DNA of 64,000 bases from Paraspadella gotoi (GCA_051294375.1 CM119266.1:25064659-25128658), one strand, 5' to 3'; numbered from the stretch's first letter, positions 45,206-56,441 are shown. Numbers and translations: made by a program. The notes: a model not told the origin generated them from the sequence alone.

Positions 45206-45300
<95 letters not shown>
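45177..45300. repeat. (ATT)n microsatellite
   Basis: About 41 ATT units with one ATC. Confidence 0.98.
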
Positions 45301-45302
<2 letters not shown>

Positions 45303-45393
45303 AATGAGACTATAAGGACTCAATTGAGTTCCGGAAGATGAATTATTGTAACGATGATTTATCAGTTACGAAGATTAAACATTCTTTACGATT

Positions 45394-45427
<34 letters not shown>

Positions 45428-45593
45428 CGACGAAACAAAGAGACGATATTCAGTCCTTTTTCTAGTCGAGTACTGAAAGCCCAGGTCCTCGCTAAGGATC
45501 AATTACTTTCTCATTAATCACTCTTTCTACTTTTTTCTTTTCTTCCTTTTCCGCTTTCCTCTTTTTTTTATTCTTTTAGTTCCTTTTCTTCTT

Positions 45594-45617
45594 CTTCTCC
45601 CTCTCTCTTCTCTCTCT

Positions 45618-45680
<63 letters not shown>

Positions 45681-45685
45681 CTCTC
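45594..45685. repeat. (CT)n microsatellite
   Basis: Interrupted CT tract. Confidence 0.93.
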
Positions 45686-45934
45686 TACTCTCTTTTTTCC
45701 TTGTCACCCGGTCTGCGTTATGGAATATAATAGCTCATCCAGCCTTTTTCTATTCCTTTTTTTTTACGCCGGAAATATTTCAATTTTTTTTCTTTTTTTT
45801 TTAAGAAAAATTCGTCAGTTTCCATCACATTTTCTGTATTCGTTCGGTTAATTTATTTCTTCATTTTTGTCCGTCTGTTTGGTTGGCTGTCTGCTTATCC
45901 TTATGCCATAAGTTATGGCGATTTCACTTTTCCT

Positions 45935-46006
45935 TCTTTCTTTCTTTCGTTCTTTCGTTCTTTCGTTCTTTCGTTCTTTCGTTCTTTCGTTCTTTCGTTC
46001 TTTCCT
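45935..46006. repeat. GTTCTTTC octamer repeat
   Basis: About seven tandem octamers. Because 8 is not a multiple of 3, all three frames give the same Phe/Arg/Ser/Val/Leu cycle. Confidence 0.92.
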
Positions 46007-46796
46007 ATTACTTTTCTTTCCTCCATTTTATTTCTTTCTTTTTTTACTTTCTTTCGTTTATTATTTTCTTTCTCTCCTTCTTCCTCTCTCTTCTCTCCTT
46101 TCTTTCCTCCATTTTCTTTGCTTTTCTTTCCTTCTTTTCTCCATTCCTCCGCAAATTGCCCCTCGAATCATCTTCGTGTCGACGAAATCTTTAATCCAAT
46201 TTTCCCATTTTTTTCTCTCTTTCGATTTTGAGGTCGAGCGAGAGAGATCATCGGCGACGGAGGCCGCGACTTCTCCGCCATTTAACTTCAATCTCTGATT
46301 ATTGGCTGCCAAATAATTTATTCCCCTTTCATCTGTAAATTTAATTATTATTATTTTAATTCATTTATTTACGTTATAAATTAATAATTAATTAATTTCG
46401 TATCCTGGAAGAAACAATTTTTTTTAGTTGAATCGAGATATCAGTTTTGAAAGACGCGTCCTGGAATTCATTATGTATATATTATATATTATATAATATA
46501 TATATTATAAATTCATTAAGTTGAATATAATCTGAGCCTAGACTTAATTCATTTTGTAGACGAAGATACTGTTTTAAGATGAGTCTCGATAAAAAAAATT
46601 GGGTCCAAAAAAAAAAGTGTAAAAGGTAGTGTTTGAATCGGCTGGGCGACTTCCTGGATTGACGAACAGCTGCACCGGCTCATTTTGTCGTCGTCGTCGT
46701 CGTCGTCGTCGTCTTCGCCGTAGAATGCCGCCAGGCCGCCTGTTATTTCTCATTTTTCTCTTTCTCAACACCTGGATCTCCTGGTTTTCAATCTTT

Positions 46797-46870
46797 CGCC
46801 GTCGCCGCCGCCGCGGTCGCCGCCGCCGCCGCCCCCGCCGCCGCCCCCGCCGCCGCCCCCGCCGCCGCTC
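46797..46870. repeat. (CCG)n and CCGCCGCCGCCC repeat
   Basis: CCG triplets with a 12-base higher order, very rich in CpG. The counterpart near 50000-50060 is scrambled by indels. Confidence 0.93.
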
Positions 46871-47229
46871 GGACGAGTGAGACCCGTCGAGTTTGATGTC
46901 GATTTCGACTGTGAAATGTGTGAAAGAGTCGTGACGTGACTTGATACAATTGAGCATGTGACGAAAAAAAAACCCCACTCGAGCTCACCGTCGATCTCAT
47001 TCGTTTTCATCAACTCTTACGGCGCCAATAGTCTAGTTTTAAACATAATCATAATCACTACAAAGAAAATCACTTTAATTAGTCTCAATTAGAATCACTA
47101 ATATTAAAAGCACTTAAATGCGTAGCGATGACCATTCTCCAAAAAATATCATTTCTCGGTTCGATAAGTTTGAATTAAGATGACCGAGTTAGTAAGACTA
47201 ATTAGCTCTCTCTCTCTCTCTCTCTCTCG

Positions 47230-47499
47230 AGAGAAATAGGTAGGGGAAAGAGAGCCGTCCAGGGGGCAGGCAAAATTCATGCTCCCCGGGGGTGGCCCCC
47301 AGTGGGAAAGGTTTTTCTAAGCCCCTGGGGGTATAAATTCCCCCTGGAGTGCCCTTGGGGCCCAAAAAAAGAGGCTGCAGGGGGCCGCCCCTAGGCAGTA
47401 AGGATTTGCTTGCCCCCCGGGGCCGCCCCGCGGGGCCACCCGCGGAGCCGCCCTAGCAGCGCCCCGGGGGAGGCAGATTCTGAAGGATGACATACTTGC
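47230..47499. other. GC-rich segment at the duplicate junction
   Basis: Runs of C and G with self-complementary pieces (GGGGGTGGCCCCC, GGGGCCGCCCC). It has no counterpart in the accurate copy and lies where the GGGCCTTGAAG minisatellite should be. It is probably a badly read version of that minisatellite. Confidence 0.5.
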
Positions 47500-48275
47500 T
47501 GAAAAGGGGCCAGAAGGAGAGCCTTGAAGGGGCCTGCCTAATTGGCCTTGATCTACGGAGGGTCTGGAAACGGGGCCTTGGGGAAACTAGACGGACCTAA
47601 ACAGGGCGTCTAGAAGAGGCTAATATCCATGAAGGAGACAGATAGCACGGCCAGGGAATTCTCTCAGGGGGGCTATGGCTAAATTGCCGATTAAGAAAAG
47701 GGGAACCAAGAAAGTTGTTGAGGTTTACCTTTGATGCATCTAAGATGATGAGCGTTTATGCAGGGTGTGTGTGTGTGTGGTGGTTTGTGGTGTGTGTGTG
47801 TGTTTGTGTTGTGTGCTAAATTTCTAAAAAAAAAGAGGACTGAAAATTATTTGTGAAATCACATGTGCTGATATTCTCATTCCGACCAAAATGATAGATT
47901 CTGTAATTTCGTGAACATCAATGATGAAACGAATTACCAAGATCCTCACAACGACGAGACAACAACGACGACAGACGAACGCGACAAAACGACGACAACG
48001 AGGCGACGCGGCTTTGAAATATAAATTTTATTCCAAGAGCCGGAAAAAAGGAATTAGCGTTTTTTAGTAAAAAGAGAGAGAGAGAGAGAACTTTATCAAA
48101 TTCCCGATACTTAAAAAAATCCGAATCGCTGCCCGGATTCGCCGGGCGGAAAATCGAATTTCGATTCGGCCGATAGTCTCATGTATGTTTATTTCATTTT
48201 TAATTAAAGCGATATATATTTCGATGGTTAGCTGATTTGCCTACTGATTTAGTGTTTACAGTTGTTACTTAGATC

Positions 48276-48342
48276 TATTATTATTATTTATATCATTATT
48301 ATTATTATCATTATTATTATTATTATTTTATTATTATTATTA

Positions 48343-48408
<66 letters not shown>

Positions 48409-48411
48409 TAA
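48276..48411. repeat. (ATT)n microsatellite, second copy
   Basis: Counterpart of 45177-45300 with several added bases. Confidence 0.95.
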
Positions 48412-48716
48412 TTAAAATGAGCACTATAAGGACTCAATTGAGTTCCGAAGATGAATTATTGTAACGTTATGATTTATCAGTTACGAAGATTAAACATTCT
48501 TTACGATTCACGACGACGACGACGCACACGACGACGAGACGGCGACGAAAACAAAGAGACGCATATTCAGTCCTTTTTCTAGTCGAGTACTGAAAGCCAG
48601 GTCCTCGCCTAAGGTCAATTACTTTCTCATTAATCACTCTTTCTACTTTTTTCTTTTCTTCCTTTTCCGCTTTCCTCTATTTTTTTATTCTTTTAGTTCT
48701 TTCTTCTTTTCTCTCT

Positions 48717-48832
<116 letters not shown>

Positions 48833-50412
48833 TCTTTTTTCCTTGTCACCCAGTCTGCGTATGAAATATAATAAGCTCATCCAGCCTTTTTCTATTCCTT
48901 ATTTTTTTACGCGGAAATATTCAATTTTTTTCTTTTTTTTTTTTAAGAAAAATTCGGCAGTTTCCATCACATTTTCTGTATTTCGTTCGTAATTTATTTC
49001 TTCATTTTTGTCCGTCTGTTTGCGTTGGCTGTCTGCTTATCCTTATGCCATAAGTTATATGGCGATTTCACTTTTCCTTCTTTCTTTCTTCGTTCTTTCG
49101 TTCTTTCGTCTTGTCGTTCTTCGCTTCTTTTCGTTCTTTCGTTCTTTCGTTCTTCTTCCTTTCCTATAACTTTTTCTTCCTCCATTTTTATTTTCTTTCT
49201 TTTTTACTTTCCTTCGTTTATTTATTTTCTTTCTCTCCTTCTTCCTCTCTCTCTCTCCTTTCTTTCCTCCATTTTCTTTTGCTTTTCTTTCCTTCTTTTC
49301 TCCATTCCTCCGCCAAATTGGCCCCTCGAATTCATCTTCGTGTCGACGAAATCTTTAATCCAAATTTTCTCCCATTTCTGTTTCTCTCTTTCGATTTGAG
49401 AGGTCCGAGCAAAGATCCATCGCGACGGAGGTCCGCGACTTCTTCCGCCATTTAACTTCAATCTCTGCATTATTGGCTGCCAAATAATTTTATTCCCCTT
49501 TGCCATCTGTAGTAATTTAATTATTATTATTTTAATTCATTTATTTACGTTATAAATTAATAATTTTAATTTCGTATCCTGGAAGAAAATCTTTTTTGTT
49601 TGAATCGAGATTATCAGTTTTGAAAGACGCGTCCTGAATTCGTTATGTATATAGATTATAATATTATATAATATATATATTATAAATTCATTAAGTTGAA
49701 TATAATCTGAGCCTAAGACTTAATTCCATTTCTGTAGAACGAAGATCCTCGTTTTTAAGATGAGTCTCGATAAAAAAAATTGGTCCAAAAAAAAAAGTGT
49801 AAAAGGTAGTGTTGAAATCGGCCTGGCGACTCTTTCTGATTCGTATCGAAGCCAGCTGCACCGGCTTCCATTTTGTCGTCGTCGTCGTCGTCGTGTCGTC
49901 GTCTTCGCCGATAGATGCCGCCAGGCCGCTCTGTTATTTCTCATTTTTTCTCTTTCTCAACACCTGATCTCCTAGGTTTTCAATTCTTTCGCGTTCGCCG
50001 CCGCCGCCACGGTCGCGCGCCGCCGCCCGCCGCCGCCACCCGCCGCGCGCCCCGCCCGCCGCTCGGGACGAGTGAGACCCGTCGAGTTTTGATGTCGATT
50101 TCGACTGTGAAATGTGCTGAAAGAGTCGTGACGTGGACTTGATACAATTGAGCATGTGACGAAAAAAAAAACCCCACTCGAGCTCACCGTCGATCTCATT
50201 CGTTTTTCATCAACTCTTACGGCGCCAATAGTCTAGTTTTAAACATAATCATAATCACTACAAAGAAATTATCACTTTAATTAGTCCTCCAATTAGAAAT
50301 ACTAATATTAAAAGCAACTTAAATGCGTAGGCGATGACCATTCTACCAAAAATATCATTTTCTCGTGATTCGATAAGTTTTGAATTAAGATGAACCGAGT
50401 TAGTAAGACTAT

Positions 50413-50416
<4 letters not shown>

Positions 50417-50502
<86 letters not shown>
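50417..50502. repeat. (CT)n microsatellite
   Basis: CT tract at the right end of the indel-rich duplicate. Confidence 0.96.
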
Positions 50503-50504
<2 letters not shown>

Positions 50505-50635
50505 GCTTCCGCGTCTGCGAGCTTTTTTTTACAAAGAGCTTCTTTGTTTTCCCTTCTCTTTGAATCCTCTCCAGGGAATTCATTGGCCATTCCCTAAATT
50601 GTATTACAACTCGAGTACTTTGGAGATGGGAAAGA

Positions 50636-50636
<1 letters not shown>

Positions 50637-50702
<66 letters not shown>

Positions 50703-50745
50703 GAAGAGGAGAAGAAGAGAGAAAGAGAGAGAAAGAGCGTATTTA
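50637..50745. repeat. (GA)n microsatellite
   Basis: GA tract, the first 60 bases uninterrupted. Confidence 0.95.
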
Positions 50746-51107
50746 AAAATCTCTTGAGAAAAAGAGAAAGGTGAGAATTTTGTGTGAGGACCTTTTAGTA
50801 TGAGGAAAAATTAAATTGAAAAAAGGAAAAGTACTTTAAAGAGAAAAAAATGAGAGAGATAAAACGATAGAGAGAAGAGAGAGCGGGGAAGGCAGAGGAA
50901 CGATGACGAGAGCGCGAGAGAAGAAAAGGAGAAGAGAGAGAGAGAGAGACTGAGTGAGGGGCCTCGTAAATCGGAATTCGAAAAAAAAAAATTTCTCTAT
51001 GGTAGGAAAAGAGTGAGCCAGAACAAGTAAGTAAAAAAAAAAATAATTAGTTATGAATAGGAGAGGGTAAAATTAGGAAGAGAGAGAGAGAGAGAGAGAA
51101 TGAGAGA

Positions 51108-51149
<42 letters not shown>

Positions 51150-51389
51150 AGAGAAGAGAGAGCGAAATTAAAAGAGGGGGAGAGAGTGGAGTGACGTCTC
51201 GACGAGAGAGATGGCCTTCCTGGATTTCCCAGCGAGAAGACACAATTCGCAAAGATTGTGCCCTGAAAAATAAATGGAGTTCGAAAGGGGAAGCAAAAGT
51301 CTCGGGGAAGCCACAGTCTCGTTTATGGGATGCGTTTGAGAGAGGGATATGAGAGAGAGCAGAGAGACGAGAGAGAGAGAGGGAGGGAG

Positions 51390-51428
<39 letters not shown>

Positions 51429-52249
51429 AGATGACGAGAGAGAGAGAGAGGAGATGAGAGAGAGAAGCTAGAGGAAGAGAGGCAGAGAGAGAAGCAGTAC
51501 CCAAGGAACGCTAAGGAAAAGGTGNNNNNNNNNNNNNNNNNNNNNNNNNGAGGGGAAGGAAGAGTTCCCCAGGGAAAATGTTTTATGTAGAATAAAAAAA
51601 AAGGAGTCGAGACAGAAAAAAGGAAAAACTAAACAAAAAAAATACTGAGTTGTCGTCAGCCGCGTCTATCTGTCGTCGTCGTCGTCGTCGTCGTCATCGT
51701 TTTTCCAAGCTTTTAACTTGGCTTCTAATGCGGCGGCCACGAATTTCCTTCCTGCTTAAACCTACTTTTGAAATTAGGAACTTCTCCCTAATCCCTCCCT
51801 CCAACTTAAAACATTAATTTCTACATTATTTTTTGAAGAGAATAGTTTAAAAGACACTGAAAAAAAACAAACTTCGAGTCAAGGACAATAAAAGAAAAAC
51901 AACAACAAGGTTGTTTCCCTTAGTTGCTTTACATTTTTACGTTTATTTCATGATATATCATCCTCGGGGAAAAAAATCAATGGAAATATATTTTTATGCT
52001 TTAAGTTTGTTTGTTTTTGTAAGGCGTCAAAACAAGGCTTCCTCTGTTTCCAAATTCGTCGAGTAAACAAAGGAATGATAAGTGTTGGTTTTCATTAAAG
52101 ATGAAATACGAATTCGGTTCCTCGAATGTAATTCTGCCAAGTGAACGACCGAAGGCCGCTCCCGCGGTTGACGACTCTTCCCTTTAATGAACCACGAAAG
52201 AATTGGACGTAGCAACGAGAGATATTCACCTGCTCTCCTCTTCTCTTCG
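50746..52249. other. GA-rich intron sequence with gap, no gene
   Basis: Several GA tracts (about 51079-51150 and 51340-51490), a 25-N gap (51525-51549), a GTC tract near 51668-51695 and AT-rich sequence. Nothing recognised. Confidence 0.6.
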
Positions 52250-52444
52250 GGCATGGCATGGCACTGCGCTCGTTTTTCCCTTGGGCCATGTCTCGGCACG
52301 GAGGTTATTCCGTTAAACTGAACCAGTTTCGTTTTTTCTTTCTTTCTTGCCCTTCTCACTTTTATGGCATGGCATGGCACTGCACTAGTTTTGCCCTTGC
52401 GCCATTGTCTCGGCATTCAGCTGCAAAGGTTATTTCACCAAACC
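52250..52444. repeat. Two-copy diverged repeat, period 116
   Basis: Each unit opens with GGCATGGCATGGCACTGC and continues with a similar TTGCCCTTG...GTCTCGGCA core (starts at 52250 and 52366). The two differ by substitutions and small indels. Confidence 0.8.
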
Positions 52445-52897
52445 ACTCCTATACCTTTTTCGGTTTTCTTTCCGTCGTGGTTTGGCGAATGTTTGGAGTC
52501 GGAATCTGAGCCGCGCGATTGATTATTCAGGCGAGGAAGGAGAAGAAGGCATAAGAAGAAGAAATGAAAAGAAGAGGAACAAAAATGACTAGAACGCGGG
52601 AAAAAAATAAGAAGGAAAAGAATAAAAAGATAAATGAAAAGAAGAATTAAACAAGAAGAAACAAAAAGAGTGGAAGAAGAAGAATAAAAATAATGCTCAG
52701 GAGAAAATAGAGAAAAAGAAGAAAAGAAAAAGAAGAAAGAGGAGAGAAATAATGAAAATGAAACAATGTTGTTAAGCTTAGTGTTATTGTTAAAAGTTAT
52801 TGTTAATTTTCGACCTCATTTACTTTCTGATTCTGTCTTTGATTTCGTCGTTGTTCGTCTTTGGCCTTTGATAGTCTTTCTAGTTTTCGTTTTTGTC
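52445..52897. other. A/G-rich intron sequence
   Basis: AAG/GAA-rich from about 52540 to 52760. No gene seen. Confidence 0.55.
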
Positions 52898-53002
<105 letters not shown>

Positions 53003-53509
53003 ATATATTGAATAAACAAGGTTCTCATCCGCAAAATAAATCTTATTACAAAAAAAAAAGAGAAAAAAATTCCTTTTTTCGAAAAAGGACTAACGAGCTT
53101 TTCAATCAGATCAACCACGATTTGAAAGACAGAAATTTATACACGCTCCTTTTTTTTTAAATTTTCTTCTAGCCGCTGTTCTCTCTCTCTCATTCCTTTA
53201 TTCTTCCCTCTTTCTCCGCTCGGAGGCAATGAAAGGCGCTGAATAATAAAAATGCAAGGTTTTCGCGTCGTGAAGTCGTCGTCGTCCATTTCATCGTCGT
53301 CCCCCCCCTCCTCGTATCTTGCCTCAGAATGGGCTCTCTACCTCGAGCGGCCATCTTATTCTAATTTATATCATTTTATAAATTAAGAAGGATTTTAGTC
53401 TGACAACTCTCCCCGAGACTGTTCGTGAGATCCGTCTTCACAAACGTAAATTCACCCGCCCTCTCCAATTTTCTAATTTCACCCTTATCTTTTCACACCC
53501 CCCCCCCAG

Positions 53510-53697
53510 CCCCTGCAATCCCTTGCATCCTCGAGGACGGGATCTACGACGACGGGGAGATTTTCGAGGTCGACGACTGCACAACATGCGCCTGCAACGA
53601 TGGGGAGATTCTGTGTCAGACGGAACAGTGCAAGCAGCCCAACTGCTTGAACCCCATCACGAGGGCAGGCCAGTGCTGCCCAGTCTGTCCCGAGGAG
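53510..53697 (+). CDS. Procollagen exon 2: VWC domain
   Basis: The exon supplies the last two bases of codon 36 and then residues 37-98. The domain spans residues 41-95 with ten cysteines at 41, 59, 62, 64, 71, 76, 81, 91, 92 and 95. The CTTCAC core and the QCCPVC end are typical of von Willebrand factor C domains in N-propeptides of clade A fibrillar collagens. In those collagens the domain lies outside the cell and can bind BMP/TGF-beta family ligands; whether this one does is unknown. The acceptor is a C-rich tract ending CCCAG and the donor is GAG|GTGAGC. The exon enters in phase 1 and leaves in phase 0, so skipping it would shift the frame, unlike the skippable exon 2 of vertebrate COL2A1. 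Confidence 0.96.
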
Positions 53698-53812
53698 GTG
53701 AGCCAGTGAAAAGAGGAAGGGACTTAAACTTTTTTTTATATAAAGGGATTTCATAATTATTTTTTTATTAGATATATTAACAAATGATTTGTTATATCGT
53801 TATTTGTCACAG
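53698..53812 (+). other. Intron 2
   Basis: GT-AG, 115 bases, phase 0. Confidence 0.9.
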
Positions 53813-53860
53813 ATTTTGACGGACGCTCCCGCGGTTTCCGGTGGCGAAGACGAATACGAT
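53813..53860 (+). CDS. Procollagen exon 3: linker
   Basis: Sixteen codons (residues 99-114) in phase 0 at both ends: ILTDAPAVSGGEDEYD. The acceptor is TTTGTCACAG and the donor GAT|GTGAGT. It continues the frame of the VWC exon without a stop and starts the acidic, flexible linker between the VWC domain and the minor helix. The exon is short, so the evidence is its strong splice sites, its frame and the matching acidic character of exon 4. Confidence 0.85.
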
Positions 53861-54244
53861 GTGAGTAAAAATAAAAGTTTGTTTGTTGAAAAATTGTACC
53901 TTTGTTCATAATTTGATTTCAGATGCTGCATAAATTGGTCTTAAAGATATTAACCTTAATTGTTGCTGTCTTTTTTTTTATTTTACATTAACTTAAATTA
54001 TATCTAGTTTGACTTAGGTTTTTTTTGCTGCGATAATGCAAAAGTTAAAAACCTCAATTTTAAAGGTTATTGGGGATTTTAGAGTTATTGAGGTTATCTC
54101 ATTGAAGCCGAGTTTCTTATAAACAATGATCTCAGTTCCGTCACATTTTGAGTGAAAAAGAGTTTGTTTGTCAAACTTAATTCTCTAATGAAAATTTCTT
54201 AACTCGCGCATCTTGATCTCTCCAGCTTTTCTGTCCGCTTAAAA

Positions 54245-54327
<83 letters not shown>

Positions 54328-54438
54328 AAAAATTCCGTCTCTTTTTGTCATTTCTAATTCTAGCCGATTTTTTATTTTGAAAATTTTACCCCCCGACTAA
54401 AATAACTGAATTTTTCCGCCAAATTTTCCCGCCAAAAG
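53861..54438 (+). other. Intron 3 with (CT)n tract
   Basis: GT-AG, 578 bases. It contains an uninterrupted CT microsatellite at about 54248-54324. Confidence 0.85.
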
Positions 54439-54585
54439 TACACCGATTACACCGATTATGGGGATTACGGTGACGGTGACGGTGACGGTGACGGTGACGG
54501 AGGTGTGGAGGAGACGGGTGGCGAATCGGAGGTGACAGGTGGCCAGACGGGTGGCGGAGAGGCGGCGGGTAGCGCCGGTGCAGAA
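54439..54585 (+). CDS. Procollagen exon 4: Tyr/Asp-rich acidic linker
   Basis: Forty-nine codons (residues 115-163), phase 0 at both ends. It begins YTDYTDYGDY, continues with five Gly-Asp pairs encoded by GGTGAC hexamers (54469-54498), and ends in a Gly/Glu/Thr/Ser-rich stretch. Tyrosines flanked by aspartate are candidates for sulfation, as in the acidic N-propeptide regions of types V and XI collagen, though those regions have a different domain layout. The donor GAA|GTAAGT is strong; the acceptor CCAAAAG has a weak pyrimidine tract. The hexamer repeat is likely to vary in length between individuals. Confidence 0.85.
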
Positions 54586-54742
54586 GTAAGTCGGGCGGGA
54601 GATCGCCCTCGCGTCGGCCGCCTTTATTTTTTTGACGACGCAATTCTCTGGCTGCTCCGGCGAATTTTTCGTCGCCGACGTAGATTTTTTTTTTTCTAGT
54701 TTTCTTTTTGCTTATCCCTTCGATTCACTTTAACACGCGCGC

Positions 54743-54823
<81 letters not shown>

Positions 54824-55439
54824 TCTCTCTCTCTCTCTCCCTCTCTCTCTCTCTGCATTCCCAAACCTTTCCCCCAGCTTTACTCCCGCTTTTCCATCGT
54901 TCGCCCCACCAAATTGACAATAGAGTTCGAGATTCGTTCCCCAGAGATCGAAATTTTCACAGTAGTTTTCGTTAGCATTTAGAATTTTAATAACGACGAG
55001 TGACCAGCACTTTGAAGATCATTGCGTGGCACCGAGTTATGGTCTTCTGGTGTCGATTCCATTGCCAGAAAATAGATAAAGAGACGACAGAGAATTCCAT
55101 TTCGGTTCTGTAGTTTTAGTCAAACTGGGATCTTTCTCTACCCGCACTTTTCACGATTCACTTGCAAGTGAAGTGTGATCGGAAATCGCGTGAAATTAGT
55201 ACAGTAACGATTTTCCGACTGCGCTTTCTTTCTAAAACGATATGTTTAGTGTTTAGTTTTAAAAAAAATCATAATTAAATTTAAGCCCATCCACCGGTAA
55301 AAATTGTTCAATACATTTTCCGAACAGAAAATCTCCAAATTACCCCCGCTTATTAATTATATTAAAATGTTTTTTTAAAATTTACTAAATATTTCATATA
55401 TTTTCAATTTTAATTTCCGTCGTTTCCTTTTACCGACAG
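54586..55439 (+). other. Intron 4 with (CT)n tract
   Basis: GT-AG, 854 bases, with a CT microsatellite at about 54749-54854. Confidence 0.85.
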
Positions 55440-55499
55440 ACCGGATTCGGCGAGGACCTCGGAATAATCGGGACTTCCGTGGAGACCCCTGGACCTCCG
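55440..55499 (+). CDS. Procollagen exon 5: linker into minor helix
   Basis: Twenty codons (residues 164-183), phase 0 at both ends, ending TPGPP. The last triplet, Gly-Pro-Pro, is the first Gly-X-Y of the minor triple helix and runs directly into exon 6. The acceptor is TTTTACCGACAG and the donor CCG|GTAAGT. Confidence 0.88.
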
Positions 55500-55637
55500 G
55501 TAAGTCGCTCGGTCCGGAACGCGAAAAGTTATACGACGCGATTTAAACAGTCTCCCTGGCGTCAATTATACCAGAATTAAACGCTGCATTCAAAACGAAC
55601 AAAATTAAAACCCTCTCTCTCTCTCTCCCATTCCAAG
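55500..55637 (+). other. Intron 5, ending in a (CT)n polypyrimidine tract
   Basis: GT-AG, 138 bases. A CT microsatellite (about 55611-55627) lies where the polypyrimidine tract of the exon 6 acceptor is expected. Confidence 0.9.
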
Positions 55638-55844
55638 GGGCCTCCCGGATCGGGCGGATACGCGGGACGACAGGGACCCCGGGGCGACGGAGGGGTGGAC
55701 GGCGGACCCGGATTACCGGGGCTGCCAGGTCCGCCCGGTCCCCCGGGTCAGACCCCCGCCGCAGCCTACCTCGATTCCATCTCGGCCATCGCCTCTCAGG
55801 GAGACAAAGCTGGCGGCGGCGCGGCCGGAGTCAGATTCTTGCAG
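55638..55844 (+). CDS. Procollagen exon 6: minor helix and N-telopeptide
   Basis: Sixty-nine codons (residues 184-252), phase 0 at both ends. Residues 184-222 are thirteen Gly-X-Y triplets, which with the one from exon 5 make a 14-triplet minor helix; it includes an RGD at 198-200. Residues 223-252 are non-helical and form the junction and N-telopeptide. Ser-Gln at 236-237 is a possible procollagen N-proteinase site, since ADAMTS-type enzymes cut vertebrate chains before Gln. The following GDKAGG resembles the EKAGG of type II collagen, making Lys240 the likely lysyl-oxidase cross-link residue. Confidence 0.95.
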
Positions 55845-56121
55845 GTGAGGGTAGTGAGAGGTGGGTGGGGTTAAATGGTGGGTGAGGGAGGTTGGGAGGG
55901 GGATTTGGGGTAAGTCATTAACTCTGGGTAGGGGCATTTATCGGATCGGGTGTTATGCACAGGGAATGTTAGCTTCAACTAATCTTCTGATGAAAATAAG
56001 AATGTTTTATCCTTTCTGACGTTTATTCTTATATATATCCTATTTATATATATTTTTAATAAACTTGTCGGGTTATATATATATATATTTTTTAATTAAC
56101 TTACTTTTTTCATCCTTCCAG
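55845..56121 (+). other. Intron 6
   Basis: GT-AG, 277 bases. The first part is G-rich and the second AT-rich with a TA repeat. Confidence 0.93.
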
Positions 56122-56283
56122 GCGCAAATGGGTCCAATGGGACCCCGCGGACCACCAGGCCCTCCCGGTCCTCCCGGGGCGGTGGGCTTTGTCGGATCGC
56201 GGGGCGATGGCGGCGACCCGGGACCGCCGGGGCAGCGTGGCCTCGCCGGCCCGGCCGGACCATCTGGGCCAGCCGGCAAGGAG
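56122..56283 (+). CDS. Procollagen exon 7: start of main triple helix
   Basis: Fifty-four codons (162 nt, three times the ancestral 54-nt collagen exon), residues 253-306. It starts Ala-Gln-Met and then has 17 unbroken Gly-X-Y triplets. [10 protein letters not shown] matches the start of the vertebrate type II helix, with the first Gly-X-Y apparently replaced by Ala-Gln-Met. An RGD lies at residues 279-281. Proline is common in X and Y positions; Y-position prolines would be hydroxylated. The acceptor is CATCCTTCCAG. The exon must end after GAG at 56283 to keep the triplet register, which makes the donor GCGAGT, a GC rather than GT site. Confidence 0.95.
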
Positions 56284-56387
56284 GCGAGTCTTTTTAATTT
56301 ACTGCGGAATCTGACTTCGAATCGAAAAAGAAATATGATATTAATTAAATGTTAATTAATATAAGTCCAAACCCGTTTTTTTTTTAG
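56284..56387 (+). other. Intron 7, GC-AG type
   Basis: Begins GCGAGT after GAG and ends TTTTTTTTTAG, 104 bases. The only nearby GT (56288) would put an immediate in-frame stop into exon 8. GC-AG introns are a known minority class handled by the major spliceosome. Confidence 0.85.
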
Positions 56388-56441
56388 GGTGAGCCCGGAC
56401 GCGACGGACAACCCGGACCGCCGGGTCTGCACGGTCCAGTG
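56388..56441 (+). CDS. Procollagen exon 8: 54-nt helix exon
   Basis: Exactly 54 nt, six perfect triplets (GEP GRD GQP GPP GLH GPV), residues 307-324. It starts with Gly and ends on a Y position, in phase 0, the classical fibrillar collagen exon form. The donor GTG|GTGAGT is followed directly by an ATT repeat. Confidence 0.96.

Larger units (their letters stand above)
44441..47229 (+). repeat. 2.8-kb duplicate, accurate copy
   Basis: This block recurs at about 47500-50420. It contains a GT tract (44682-44730), an ATT tract (45177-45300), a GAC tract (about 45399-45425), a CT tract (about 45594-45685), an octamer GTTCTTTC repeat (about 45935-46006) and a CCG-rich patch (46797-46870). No gene seen. 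Confidence 0.9.

Noticed and set aside
45883-46298. Phe/Leu/Ser-rich frames that resemble membrane proteins
   Set aside because: They come from TTC/CTTT simple repeats, including the octamer GTTCTTTC, which is open in all three frames.
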